64,000 nt of DNA from Schistocephalus solidus (Eukaryota; Platyhelminthes; Cestoda; Diphyllobothriidea; Diphyllobothriidae): assembly GCA_017591395.1 (NCBI GenBank), contig WEDG01001007.1:62001-126000 (forward strand), given 5' to 3'. The position numbers were made by a program, and so were the translations under genes. Shown here one piece after another: positions 52,394 through 64,000 of the stretch. Each line of letters starts with the position of its first letter. Position 1 is the first letter of the stretch. The notes under the pieces were generated by a model, which ran no database searches, was not told where the DNA came from, and was given only the letters and a program-made list of their open reading frames with translations.

Positions 52394-52397
<4 letters not shown>
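52331..52397 (+). ncRNA. Hammerhead-like ribozyme motif, type I arrangement (possible)
   Basis: The order is CTGATGA (52,332-52,338), a stem II of about 4 bp, GAAA (52,353-52,356), then stem III (AGGCC/GGTCT with loop ATTCC), and a candidate cleavage position after C52371. Sequence before the core (52,312-52,330) is the reverse complement of sequence after it (52,381-52,397), which could form an extended stem I, although the inversion may have created this pairing. The base pair closing stem II is C-A rather than the usual G-C, so activity is doubtful. Confidence 0.35.

Positions 52398-52441
<44 letters not shown>
52394..52441. repeat. (TA)n microsatellite
   Basis: About 48 bp of alternating T and A, directly flanking the second short element. 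It may be an expanded insertion site or element tail. Confidence 0.92.
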
Positions 52442-52445
<4 letters not shown>

Positions 52446-53409
52446 AAAGCTTATATAACATTCAACTAAATTTAAGAAAGCTTATACGCATGATATCTAA
52501 AAACGGAAAAGGCAGTATTAACGGTAGTAAGCAATTTTAGCTTTGCAAAATTCCATCACCATATCAACCACAGAATTGCGCATAGGTGTCGTTTTGGCCT
52601 CTTAATGCAGCAATAAAACTGTCTGAAAGTATTTTGCTTTACAACTTACAGTAATAAAAGGCATATTAAAAATAAAAGGGCTTATACTATGCCTAATGAA
52701 ACAATCGAGCAAATCTCTCCACGTAATTTCATAAGTCAATGTCAGCCTTCAAGGTAAATGTTGGCTTCCAACGCTGAGTTGATGCATATGTTGACTGCAT
52801 ACTGGCAGCCATTTAAATCGCCTGCTATCATTATCAATCTCTGACGAATTATTTATAACTGAAAAGGGCTAAAAAGTAAACAAAGTAGACAAAATGGTTT
52901 ACAAGCCAACAAGATTCCAGTGTAATTAGTAGTTTACTCGAACTCACGCGTGTGTGCGCTTATGAGTATTCACAGTCGATAACATCTTTAGGCATCGTCA
53001 AGCAAATAAGGAAGGAATTCAGTTTTCATCTATAGAACGCATTAAACAAGCAAATATTAACTGGGAAGATGGTTAATAGGAATATTTTTTAAAGTTAACT
53101 TGGCAAACACATGTGATCAGTAACTTTGTCAGAATTGATAGATGAATGTGTTAAGCCTGCTTGACGGTTTTTTATATCATAATTATTCGCACGCCACAGT
53201 TCTCTTTAATTTGATCCTTATAAAACCGATAAATTGGCCGGAAAAGGATACTTAAACAAATATCCACCTGGCAAGGTTTTATGGAAAGCAGAGAGGTTTA
53301 GATTTCTATTCGCGGATATTTTGTTGATTCTTATCATCAACTCAGTGTCAGTGAGGCCTTTCAGGTAGTCTGGTGGACACCACCCAACGTTTTGAAGGAC
53401 CTCCGCCAA
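52442..53409. other. AT-rich sequence, no gene seen
   Basis: No recognisable feature. An open frame on the minus strand at 53,409-53,218 runs into the GC-rich block and shows no known motif. Confidence 0.5.
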
Positions 53410-53945
53410 CGCGTGCTATCAAAGCCGAGACAGTGTCTATATGACTAACGAATCCAGGGCTAAGCAATCAGAAGGCGCATTTACAGGCACTCTCTCGTCC
53501 GTCGCCGATGCCGACTTCAGCTGGTGAGTACAGTTTGCCTCCACCGTCTGATGACTGGTGCTCAGTGCGTGTACTTGACACTGATGTTTACTCGCTCGAC
53601 TTAACCTACGAGCATCGTTCGCAGCCTACACTAAGCGCAATTTTTCCAATCACATTGCCCTTCACATGCAGACGCCACCCGCATGGCGAGATCGAGTACT
53701 GTGAGTGAACATCACTGTGACGTAAGCACAACATGCACCTGTCAGTAGATGGTTGGCAACATATTTCGGCAACCTGTGGGGCAACATGTGAAAAATAAAT
53801 TCAGCAAACATGCGTTTTTAGTAATTAATCATAGAGAACGAAACTATGAGAATGGACAGGGATTTATAAATGCGTAACGGTTAATTATCATCGGTCTCAC
53901 GCCACCTGTATGGCGGGTTCGGCATGTGCAGATACTTGAAATTTT
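53410..53945. repeat. GC-rich block with an internal direct repeat of about 30 bp
   Basis: The segment 53,410-53,705 is clearly richer in G and C than its surroundings and has a 66-codon plus-strand frame with no known domain. A motif starting ACGCCACCCGCATGGCG near 53,670 recurs, diverged, as ACGCCACCTGTATGGCG near 53,902, both followed by a similar TCG-containing tail. It is probably part of a dispersed repeat rather than a gene. Confidence 0.5.
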
Positions 53946-54049
53946 TTCGGGCGGAATTAATTAGTGTAGGCGGTTATAATGCGTTTATTCAGGCTACTCG
54001 ACCTAGGACAACCCCTCACACCCTACATTTATTCCGTTCGCCCACGTGG

Positions 54050-54330
54050 TAGGCCTAGTGCTCTCCAAGTAGACATTTATTCTTTCTATGTAAATATTGA
54101 GCTCTAACTGTAGAGTAGGTTTGACAGTGTGCTTCAGATCTGACTAAGGTGAATGATAAGATTAAAGTTAAGCTTTATATTAGGGATATAATGGTAGTCA
54201 ACGTATTTTTCTGGAGCACAAGACCACTTCTATTACGAGGATACATATTAACATCTCCTGCTTATTCAAGGTCCTAGACAGGCTCTATTGCCAAAATATA
54301 GTTCTAAATGAATGCGGAAAGTGCGCTACG
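54050..54330 (-). repeat. Dispersed repeat copy B (inverted partner of 51.06-51.34 kb)
   Basis: Its reverse complement aligns with copy A over about 230 bp, with a weaker extension outward. The pair encloses about 2.7 kb that contains both short elements and the GC-rich block. Confidence 0.75.
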
Positions 54331-57300
54331 GGTTTGGATAAAAACGATTTTAGGGGTAAATTTTGGCATGACCCACGTAAATTTTGAGTTGCGCAGAGGG
54401 AAATTATCTACCGCATTCAATGTATAAATTTAAGAGCATTTAAGATGTTCCTCGTCTGTAAATTTCCCTCGTATTTAAGACAGATTCAGGTCAAGGTGCA
54501 CTCCATAAGGGCTATCTAGCCGCTAAAGAGCAAACGTTTTGGTGTGTGACTTTTTCATTACATTCCCTCCGCCATCTTGATTATTAGACTGCCGTTGCCT
54601 AACGTATGCTTGCTACTTAAAAAACTGATAAACGTAAGTAAATAGGCTGGTTTCGATTGAATATAAACATCGACAGTACGTTTTCATCTCTGAAAATACA
54701 AAAACCAAGAAATACTCTGAAATATTTATTTTTTTGTTTCGTAGCTTAAATATTGCGTTTAAATTTATACAGTCTCATCCATTTTTGCGTTAGTTTATGC
54801 TAATGTTCTCTTTTACGTTAGTTTACAACTTTTGTCATGAGTACATACGAGTATCTTTCTGCTCGCGGTTGAGTGGATTATTTTTTCAGTTTCTTCAAAC
54901 TTCCATTCGCAGCATTGAAATGTTGTCCTTGATGGTAGTGCATTAGTGAAACGTTTTCGAATCTGGTGCATCTGGTTGCACCTTCTGCCTTTTGGTGCTG
55001 ATTTATGTGACCTCCGCGATGCCCACCGTTGGACTCCTCTCCCCAAGGGTGACAGTTTTTTTCTCCTAAATATCACTGGGTTTTTTTTTTCACTGTCTGC
55101 TCTTTTTCAACTATGTTCCAACCAGTTGACTTATATCAATTGGCCTCACAAACATATCGAGATACTATTTTTTTGATACTACAACTCTCATTTACAAAAA
55201 AGGAATTCAAAGGTGACTCACCTACATCCCCCTCAAATATACTGATACTAAATAGACTTTGGAACACGTTTGGTGGACCAACACATGACTAAATATAAAC
55301 AAAATCAGTAATTGAACATTCCTTATCAAGAGCTTCATTAGCCTATTGTAATAAAAAGACCTTATTTATCTCAAATTAAAGGTAAAAAACGAACATAAAG
55401 AATACTTTAGGAATATCACTAGTTTTAGTAGATTGAATATATAAACTAATTGCACATAAAAAGCAAACACAAACTACTGAAAATATAAAGACGTTCATTT
55501 ATGAATCACATGGTTTATAAAACCCTGATGATTAGTACTTTTAAAGAACGACTTAATAGTAAGGAACAAGAACCTTGTAGTAAGAGACGTCAGTTTATTG
55601 GCAGAAATCAAAAGGAGAGATACTTTATTATAGAAACCTTATTTATTTTCAAGAGTTGGTACGGTCCGATGTGCGTTCAGCAAATTTTTCTTTATTTTTC
55701 CGATATCATCTGGCTAAGGCTCTATCATGCATTTAGTATCTGCAATCACCTGCGTTTATTTTGCTCTTTTGAATTTAAATTTACTGGAAGTCAAGTCATC
55801 ACCAAAAATATGCTTTAAATCAGCTAGCATACTGGTTAGAAAGGACAACCTTTTAAGCCAAAGTTGTTTTCAAAAGTGGAATTTCTTTCCACATCAATGC
55901 CGCGTTGTTTGTTTTTTTGGAATCAATGGTCCGTTTAAATTTAAGTTGACAGGAAGTAGGCTAAATATGACAACATTCCATATATCAGTGGCCTGATATT
56001 GCAGACCACCAGTTCAAGGGAACGATATATGTGCAAATTAGCTAGTGTTCATTCTCAGTCTCCATGGCGTGCCCTTTGGTACATTTTGTCTTTAATATTG
56101 TCCTTTTTCAGTGCAAATGTGCTTATTTTTTCGGCCTCTTGAAATCAGAAAAATCATAAATAATTGTAGACTAGCCATAAGAAAGTAATATTTCTGCCAT
56201 TGTAATATATCTTACAAAATGAGCAAAAAATTAACTTCTGTATGAATTGTTTTTTTTTTCATCCACGGAATGTGTACATTGAACTTCACCTGTTTCACTG
56301 TTTTCATATGCGTATGAATATCCGAAATGCATCACTATGTTTCGTATTTTTGTACAGCTTATCCCGCGAAATACCTAACGATTTCATGTTTAAATCGTGT
56401 GAAGGTTTTTCTACCTAGAATATTTTAGAAACTTTCAAAAAATACCGGTTGCTTCTTGGATTCAAAGACTGAATTTCGAATAACAGTGGATGGCGTGAAT
56501 TTACATAACCTGTTTATTTTTCTATTGTTACAACATCTCGGGTTCTGCCATCGGATATAAGCAAGCTTTTGAAAATGTGAAACTTTCACCTTAAACGGGT
56601 GATGATAAAAAACAAAGAAATGACCGTCCGCATGGAAACTATAATTTTTAGACCTTATTAGAACAGCGGCTGCGTCCCAAAGAGGGAAATTTGACCTTCA
56701 GATTCATATGTGTTTATTCGCTCCTAGATTGTGCTCAATGGTTGCGTAATCATCAATGTCATCAGAGCTGCCAGGTGCATGCAGAGCAAACCGTGCGTGA
56801 GGGTTTTTAATGTAAACAAAATCGATGGTAAATATTGATCTTAGTTTGTTTTTTATAAGGTAATCGATACGCAGGTCGAATACACTTTTACTTTCAAAGA
56901 GACTTTGAGAGACGTGGCCTTTCTTATCACTATAATACGGATCACAACTGTCGATGAAGAAAACAACATTTCAATGAGGATACGTGCCCCATCATTATTA
57001 ATATCTCAAAATGTGCAAGTTTTTCTCCAGTCAGTAGTTTCAGAAGGACTAATACATCCCTCGAGCAGATATCATAACGTCACTGCTTCCAGAGATCAGG
57101 ACCAAACTCTCAATTTACTCCGCTTTGACCATCTACCTGACTATTTTGTGTGGGAGACAAGGACCCGCTTCCACAATAAAATTATTAGCAATATTTAACT
57201 GATTTTTAATTTCTCTAAAACCAACATACTGAATATCTATTTAAATTTCGGCTAATTCAAGTTTCTTGACACTTCAAATATCCCAGCAAATCCCTACAGA

Positions 57301-60300
57301 TGCCTCAACGAACATGCTTGCTGTATAAATAATGAAACAATCTGAGTATTTAAAGAATGGCTGCTTGTTTAAAAGTATATTATGTTTACTTTGTAATTTA
57401 AAGTTAATAACTGAACTTCGTAGAGCTGTTTCATCAATTCAACTGACTGGCATGAAATATTTCGTCAAAAGAGCTCCTTCTTTTTATTAAACTGATATTG
57501 CTCCTGGATAATTTGCATGGTTCATTTTTTTACAGCCAAATACTGTGCACATGAGTCAAAGATAGATAAAAATTAAAGTTTGGTTTAATTTAGCGTAGGA
57601 CGTACAAAGGGAGCCATATATATCGCAGATGCCTTTCTTATATGTAATCAATAAACCACATTTTTAATGGGTATTTATATTTAATTGCTCTCAAACATGC
57701 TTTTAGAGTTATAACTATCAAGGCGCTTGAGAATGACCTTAATACTCCTTATATTGTTAAAAAGATAGATGTGTCAAAAGAGAGGGCTGTTGATGTCAAA
57801 ATAGTATTTTCATAGTGATACTTGATTTTGATTTAAAGGACTACTACACATGTCGAGATAATTTTTTTATCTTAATCGTGTTACGTCAATCATGCATCCT
57901 TCCAGCTAAGGTACAATGATGAAAAGCAGTCCTGGTGAATAATCATACATTATTTCAGTATTTTCGGTTAAAAATTGATATTAATTGGACAACACCAAAA
58001 TCGAAATTATTATACAGTACGAAGAACTTTTAGTTAAGTTGCAAAAAAATAAAATCATCAGCACAACCCGTTTTATTTATGCGGTGGGTACATATTTGAA
58101 TATTATTGAGCGTGAAAAAAATACTAGGACTTTTATCAAACAGTCAAATTCGAAGTGATGGACATTCAGATTGCATTTTTATTTGATAAAAATATTGCGT
58201 TCTTATTTCTTATGGATAAAAGCAACGAGTTTGATTGATTCAAGTGAGTACAGGGTAAAATAAACATAAAAGATAAATTGCAAGTGTTCTTTCCAATCGA
58301 TTTTGGAAATTATGAATTTAATAAAAGCCCTTTAACATAAGGCCTCAAAAGGAGAACGTTCCTATGCAATCGACTAATAGAAGCATATTCAGCTTGACGG
58401 TTAATTTAAGTAAAAGATTTAAGTACAGTACAGGGTTGTACTGTCCTATAAAATAATGCGTACTTGGGTAGTCTGCATTTCTCTTTTTGTTTTGCCATGT
58501 CCGTAGATATTCATATAATGTTAAAAACACATGATCAATAATATCTAGTTGTGTAATTAGTTGTTAGGTTACTCATTTTTTTATATTTGTATTCGAAAAA
58601 TAGTTTTCTGATATTTAACAAAAATCGACTAACCTTGATGTATTTGAGCTTGTAAAACTGTCCGCTATTATTTATCTTATCCTTTATTGATTAATGCTGC
58701 TTACGAAGTACAAAACGTAGTTTTTATCTACTGCGACTTTTTTTGAGGATTTTTGATAGTGTAGTGTGTTATCTTCGACGAAAGATATGCAGTATATTGT
58801 TTAACATTTCTTAATATTATTTTAACGGAGGTTCAGGTTTAAAATGTAGAACACCTTAACAGTATCTATTTAAAGCAAAAGATCTCTTTTTCTTTTAGTA
58901 TAAACTGCGAATTTATCATACGTTTCTGGCAAATGAGTACAAGATAGTGTATTTAAATGCTTATTTTCTTCATACGTTTATTTCAATTTTCTAACGGCTT
59001 TTCAAATCAATGTGACAAGTGCAGATTATATAAGTATTCATTTTTAAAGAGTTTTGCTGTTTATCGGAAAGTATATTGTTTAAAAACTGGCACTCTGAAT
59101 ACTGAATTAATTTTTAGAATATGATTCATGACAACTACAATTACAAAAGTAATCTAGTAAAAAAACTTAAATTAAAATATTTTTTTTGAAATTTGGTTAA
59201 TAATTCGAGAGCTTACACATATATTCGTCTGAATTGAAATAGCATTTGAAAACTGTTAACATCCCAAACATATTTTCGATAAAAAGACTACGTTTGCTAG
59301 TTGCTGGAAGTTAATCAATTCAAAAGCTGCAAGTTTGAATATCGCAAATTAGCTTATTGAAACTTGGTTTTCCAAACATTTACTTGTTCAGCCTAGCAAA
59401 ATAAGAAAATATATTTTGCAGAGATTTTTCATTTTCCGACGGCATGACCTATTTAGTAAAGGAAGCATTTTAGTTAAAATAGAATGCTCAGATACGTTTT
59501 GTGATGGATCTGTGCTTTTTTTCCCTGTGCACATTAAAATACAAATTAACGTAAACACAGCCAAGGAATGGGATTATATATTAAGAAAAAGGTTGTTTAT
59601 AAATAAGAGTATTCGTTTTCCGGCATAAAGTTAAATCGAATGCATAAAAGGTGCCGCATGCATATACGGCCTAAAAATTAAATTATATTAAAACAATTAT
59701 CTATTGACCTACATCGTCAAAAATTTCAACTAAAATAAAAATTATAAATTCACAACGGACTCAATATTAATTCCTTATGAAAGCTCAAGTTTGTGGTAAG
59801 CTTGATCATGTATGCATATATAATTTCAAGTGTTTGACGAGAGGTAGATGCCGTCACTGGGAAAATTACCTTTATTTGCTTGGCATTTCCGACTCAAACA
59901 CGAACTTATTACCTTTTGCAGATAAATGCAATGCAAGCACAAATGGCTGCATAATTTAAACGATTCAGTTACTAGGCTATCGCATACCTATGACATGAAA
60001 TTTCCCATTATAGTGCTGTAAATCATTGATGGTTGGCATTCGATTCTTTTATCACTGAAAATTCATTGCATGTTTTGGATTTCAGATAAATATTGCTTGA
60101 AATAGAAGTCGATATTATCTGTACGCTTTACGATTGAGCAAGTTACTTGATAAAACTGGGTTTCAGCAATGCATATTTGGTTGGCTGATCTTTCCCTTGT
60201 AAATAGACGGGGAGGCGGTAAACCACGACTCTCGCGCCTCCAGCCTCACGCGTCTCCTAGCCTCACGTGTCCTGAGACCTCAGCTTTGATGAACTTCAAA

Positions 60301-61133
60301 CTTGGGTTGGCACAAGTTAAATAAACTTCGACTGAAATATTGGCAATATATATTTTCTCTACTGCCGTGCGTTTCGCAATGCGCTCCCGTAGCATTCGTT
60401 CAGTTCTTCCGACGTAGTTGTTTTGCCCTTAACCGCATCAGATCCAAGAAACAACTGCAAAAATTTATTGCCCTGGCGGTGAGGCTTTAGATCTCTTTAT
60501 CTGATTCCTTTTGATTGACCTTAAGCTCTGTTTGTCTAATTCCAAAGCAATTTCATTTTAAGGACAACAAAAAAGTGTCAATTGCGATTGAAAGTACTAA
60601 ATTTAAAAGAAGCCCTGTTATTGATTACTCATTTTTTCTTGTTGGATGCACAGTCATGCTATTTGAGTGTTAAATATTTCTTCAAATGTTCTTACACTTT
60701 CTCAATTGCCACTTCTGCATGTAAGTTATATTTCTTAATACGATATAAAAATGCTCTGCATGGGTAAATTTCATGCACTATAGGTTACTGCACAATAGAA
60801 AATTTTGTAACTGTCCTTTATTAAATATAATTATTCATGAGTAAGGTGTCTTCATATATATATGTTCCAATTTATCAAATTTTGATTTGGCAAGGACAGT
60901 AAGCCTCACGGCTAATAAACAGAAGTCATATAAATTCGTATATGTAACAATCTCATCTAATTAGCCTTTTCAACTTCGTATGATACTATTGTTAATGCAT
61001 ACATGCATGCATGTCTAAAACGAATGGTTAAGATAATTTTAAAATCTTAAGAGATTGAAATTTTAAAGAGAGTTTCAACCATTCTATAAGGAGAAATGAA
61101 CATAAGGAATTATTTTTTAAACTCAGTCAGGCC

Positions 61134-61153
61134 CAGGTCATATATATGACCTG
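61134..61153. repeat. Perfect 20-bp palindrome
   Basis: CAGGTCA, a central TATATA and TGACCTG form an exact self-complementary sequence. The half-site AGGTCA is the classical nuclear-receptor hexamer, here as an everted/inverted pair with a 6-bp centre. A functional role is speculative. Confidence 0.75.
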
Positions 61154-63391
61154 ACTTGACTAACCTTCTAGATCAAGTTATTCAGTTAGTCTTCTGATGG
61201 CTCTCAAATCCTTCAAAGATATAACTGTGACTTGCTGAATATCACCTCGGTTTAAAAGAAACGACGAAACCAAATGAGTTTTAAATTTATTAATATAGAT
61301 TAAAAAAGTTAAACAAGGAATTGTGCATTTTTTTGACGTAATTGACGGTTCACTAAAAATTGCATTCGGCAGAATACGTGTCCATCAGTTCCAAATTTTA
61401 GTTTTATATTTCAAGCAGGTAATTAAGTGGTTTATAAAATTTGGCATGCTACCCATACCGCAAAATTGCTGGGGCGTTTGAGGATACAAAAAACAAAAAA
61501 ACAAAATATTCACATCGAAATTTTTAACATTTTAGGTAATTTACCTATGGGTTAATATTTTAATTATTTTTTAACATATAGCTATCTCGTACATTTATTA
61601 CATCCGGAAAAAATGCAAATTGGCGGTTTATTATTTTACAGAAGGAAAACAGGTGATTTTTAAATGAGAAGGTAAAGAAACGGTGCTTTGATGCGAGTGA
61701 AAGCTAATCAGATGCCGTTACATGCAAATTGAGGCAATATTTTCCTCCGTGTTTTGGTTTTAAAATTTAAAACCTATTTCCGTTAGATTAATTACGCTAC
61801 AATTGAACAAACGTCCGCATTTTTAACTGTCACAACTTCCGTAAGACAAGCCGTGTGTGCAATTTTACTTTGACATGAAATCGGTTGCGATAAATTTTAA
61901 AAAATTAAAATGTCAAAGCTAATATCCGTTCTAGGCCAATTGTCTATAAATGTTGAGTTTAGTCACAAATATGCCAAATGTTTCAGATCTGATGAGTTAA
62001 GAGTTCTAAGCTCAAAATGATTGCGAACCTTTGTAATTTTATATGATTAAATTACACTCCATTAATATGTGCATCTTTTTAATTTTGTAGAATTCATGTT
62101 TTCCCTCTTTTGTCCTGTGTCGCTGCTGTATGAGTCGCTGTGTATTTTTGTGTCAGAGTGCCTTTTATACCATTCAAGCGGACTTCAATTAATAGAAATA
62201 TAACTGGTACGTTGACAGTCTAGGATATGAGAAGTGCGCTTCAATGTCCGTAAATATTTCAGTTACTTCTACTTTACCGTAGAGTTATTACCATGATTAA
62301 TTTACTCAACTCATGTGCGTAAAACGAGAGCATACTTAAGCAATGTTACTTTGAACGGCTTTAAGCACATTACTGACAACATATGTTAAAATGATCTCCT
62401 ATACAGCAAAAATGCCATTGAAATGAATTTAGTTTTTGTTCTTACAGTGCATATCAATCCTGCAATGTGGAAAGTAAAATGAGAAATTAAGCATATATTT
62501 AGTCTTGTTATTTTGATAAGTTGACTAGATTGTAGACTCAGAAAGCGCTTAATTTAGGAACATTTTGTGCGCAACCTGCCAGGATGTGGGCACATTTGAA
62601 GGTTTTTGGATATCAAATAAATTTATTTTGTTATTAAAGATATTTGATCTCAACTAATAATCTATGTTTTTTCTGTTACAAAATAACATAGTTATAAACG
62701 AGATACGTTTCAAATTAAAATCTTCTGTAACTTAAACACGGAGGTTACGTGATCTAAAATCAAATAAATTCAAGTGTCAGGAAAAACATATTTTTTGCGG
62801 TATTTAGAATAATTCAATGCAAACATCTGATTTTTTGCGAAACACTGCAGTAGTATGCGGTATTTACTTTTACGCAACCAAGAATAGGGACGACAACAAA
62901 ATATATACCGTTAATGAGCAGATGGACGCTGAAAATAAAAGAGCATCTTTAAGCATGCGGTAAGATACTTTTTCTATATTGTAGTCGCATTTATTGCTGA
63001 ACATAGATTCATAACGGGCAAAAAAATTAATATTTTCTGAAAATTAATAGTATGAATTCTGTCATTTTGTTGTGCATAGTCCGTCATAGAACAGCCCATT
63101 AAAATAAATTAACTAAGAGCACAAAGCTCCAATGTTGAGAAAGGATAAGTTCCTTCATTTTCAGCAGAGAAAATACAAAGCTTATAAGACCACCGTTTTT
63201 ATCTTTAACCAACCTTGGATTAAGGTAGAGTTCACAGATACTGGTTGGCAAATTATTTTCTAGGAGTAAAATTTTGAAGAGATACCGCATTCTCAAAAGT
63301 GTCATAATTGGCCTTTAGCAAATGTTTTTTACTGTTTTTTTGTGGTAGGTGTTTTGTTTCTCAAAAAAAGATATTTAATGTTTAAGTGAGT

Positions 63392-63421
63392 ATACAAATA
63401 CGACCTAAAGGTCATTTGTAT
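63392..63421. repeat. Imperfect hairpin, 13-bp stem with 2-nt bulge
   Basis: ATACAAAT-AC-GACCT pairs with AGGTC-ATTTGTAT around a two-base loop. It is the sharpest hairpin in the last kilobase. No function is recognised. Confidence 0.7.
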
Positions 63422-64000
63422 TAGAAATAATATTCAGAACCTTACTTCTGCGTTAACCACTCGTGGGAGGTACCTTATTTTGGCAGAACCTAAACTTACA
63501 GCCATTCACATGAAAATCATGAAGTATTCACTGGCGCTTCCCGGTCAATGCGAAAAGAATTTGAATACCAATAAATCAATTTAGGCGGAAGGTAAATGCC
63601 CTTAATATACAAAAATGGTACATTTAAGATTTGACCTGATAATTTTATTTAAATTCGTCCCATTCAATGTGAACTCACGTTTAAGGAATTGCCCACTTCG
63701 CTAAAGCATATTGGTCATTCTAAGCAGTGTTACTTTGTGATTTATATTTCATTCAAGCTTTTAAAATTCGCTTTATGATAGTGCATTATTATTTTTAAGC
63801 TTTCGTTACTTCATAACCGCTGACGTGTGAGTAATTTGCAATATTTCTTATATAACGGATTTTTTCATGAGATAAATCAAACGCTAAAACGGGTCCACTT
63901 GCATCTCGTCCGTATCAGAATGGCGTGCTGCGACATTAGCTCAATATGAATCTCTTAAGCCTTCTCACGAATTAGAATTTTTAACACATCTCACGCCACT

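Larger units (their letters stand above)
54331..64000. other. Distal region, no gene seen
   Basis: AT-rich throughout, with short open frames only; the longest are a 105-codon frame at 55,501-55,818 and a 97-codon frame at 56,905-57,198, both plus strand and without known motifs. A GC-richer spot at about 60,205-60,290 repeats a CCTCACGYGTC-type phrase. Palindromes at 61,134 and 63,392 are listed separately. Confidence 0.5.

Noticed and set aside
55501..57198. Plus-strand open frames of about 100 codons as exons of a second gene
   Set aside because: No recognisable protein content and no consistent splice chain between them.
1..64000. CRISPR arrays, bacterial operons or rRNA genes
   Set aside because: No regularly spaced repeats, no dense same-strand genes and no rRNA-like conserved segments were seen; the GT-AG multi-exon gene shows the DNA is eukaryotic.

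Overview
The window reads as nuclear DNA of an animal, most likely an invertebrate. It is AT-rich, mostly non-coding, and carries one multi-exon gene with kilobase-scale GT-AG introns and standard genetic code. There is no operon structure and no prokaryotic gene spacing. A flatworm is a reasonable guess: a tRNA-derived short element with a hammerhead-like core near 52 kb recalls the schistosome Sm-alpha type of SINE. That assignment is inference only.

One gene accounts for all coding sequence I can defend. It lies on the minus strand, from an ATG at 45886 to a TGA at 3836-3834. I assembled it from seven exons: 45886-45187, 29760-29267, 26021-25892, 18716-18619, 14318-14165, 7366-7222 and 4518-3834. 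Every junction has GT-AG ends, all phases agree, and the joined length is 2406 nt, giving 801 residues plus stop. The protein has a long polar, Ser-rich, probably disordered N-terminal half (about 1-398), two adjacent RNA-recognition motifs (about 403-474 and 482-566) and a Pro/Asn-rich tail. It belongs to the tandem-RRM group that includes ELAV/Hu, Sex-lethal and RBMS/alan shepard. I cannot place it firmly in one of these, so I give no symbol.

Layout: 1-3.1 kb is downstream sequence with a GC-richer block at 1.56-2.9 kb. From 3.1 to 45.9 kb is the gene. Its largest intron, 15.4 kb, holds a pair of inverted 1.6 kb arms (30,536-32,185 and 33,583-35,197) that would fold into a long hairpin in the pre-mRNA. 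From 46 to 64 kb is upstream intergenic sequence or a 5' UTR intron. It contains a repeat cluster at 51-54.3 kb: two adjacent tRNA/hammerhead-type short elements with (TA)n tracts, inside an inverted pair of another repeat, next to a GC-rich block. The rest is AT-rich sequence in which I see no gene, apart from several sharp palindromes and hairpins.
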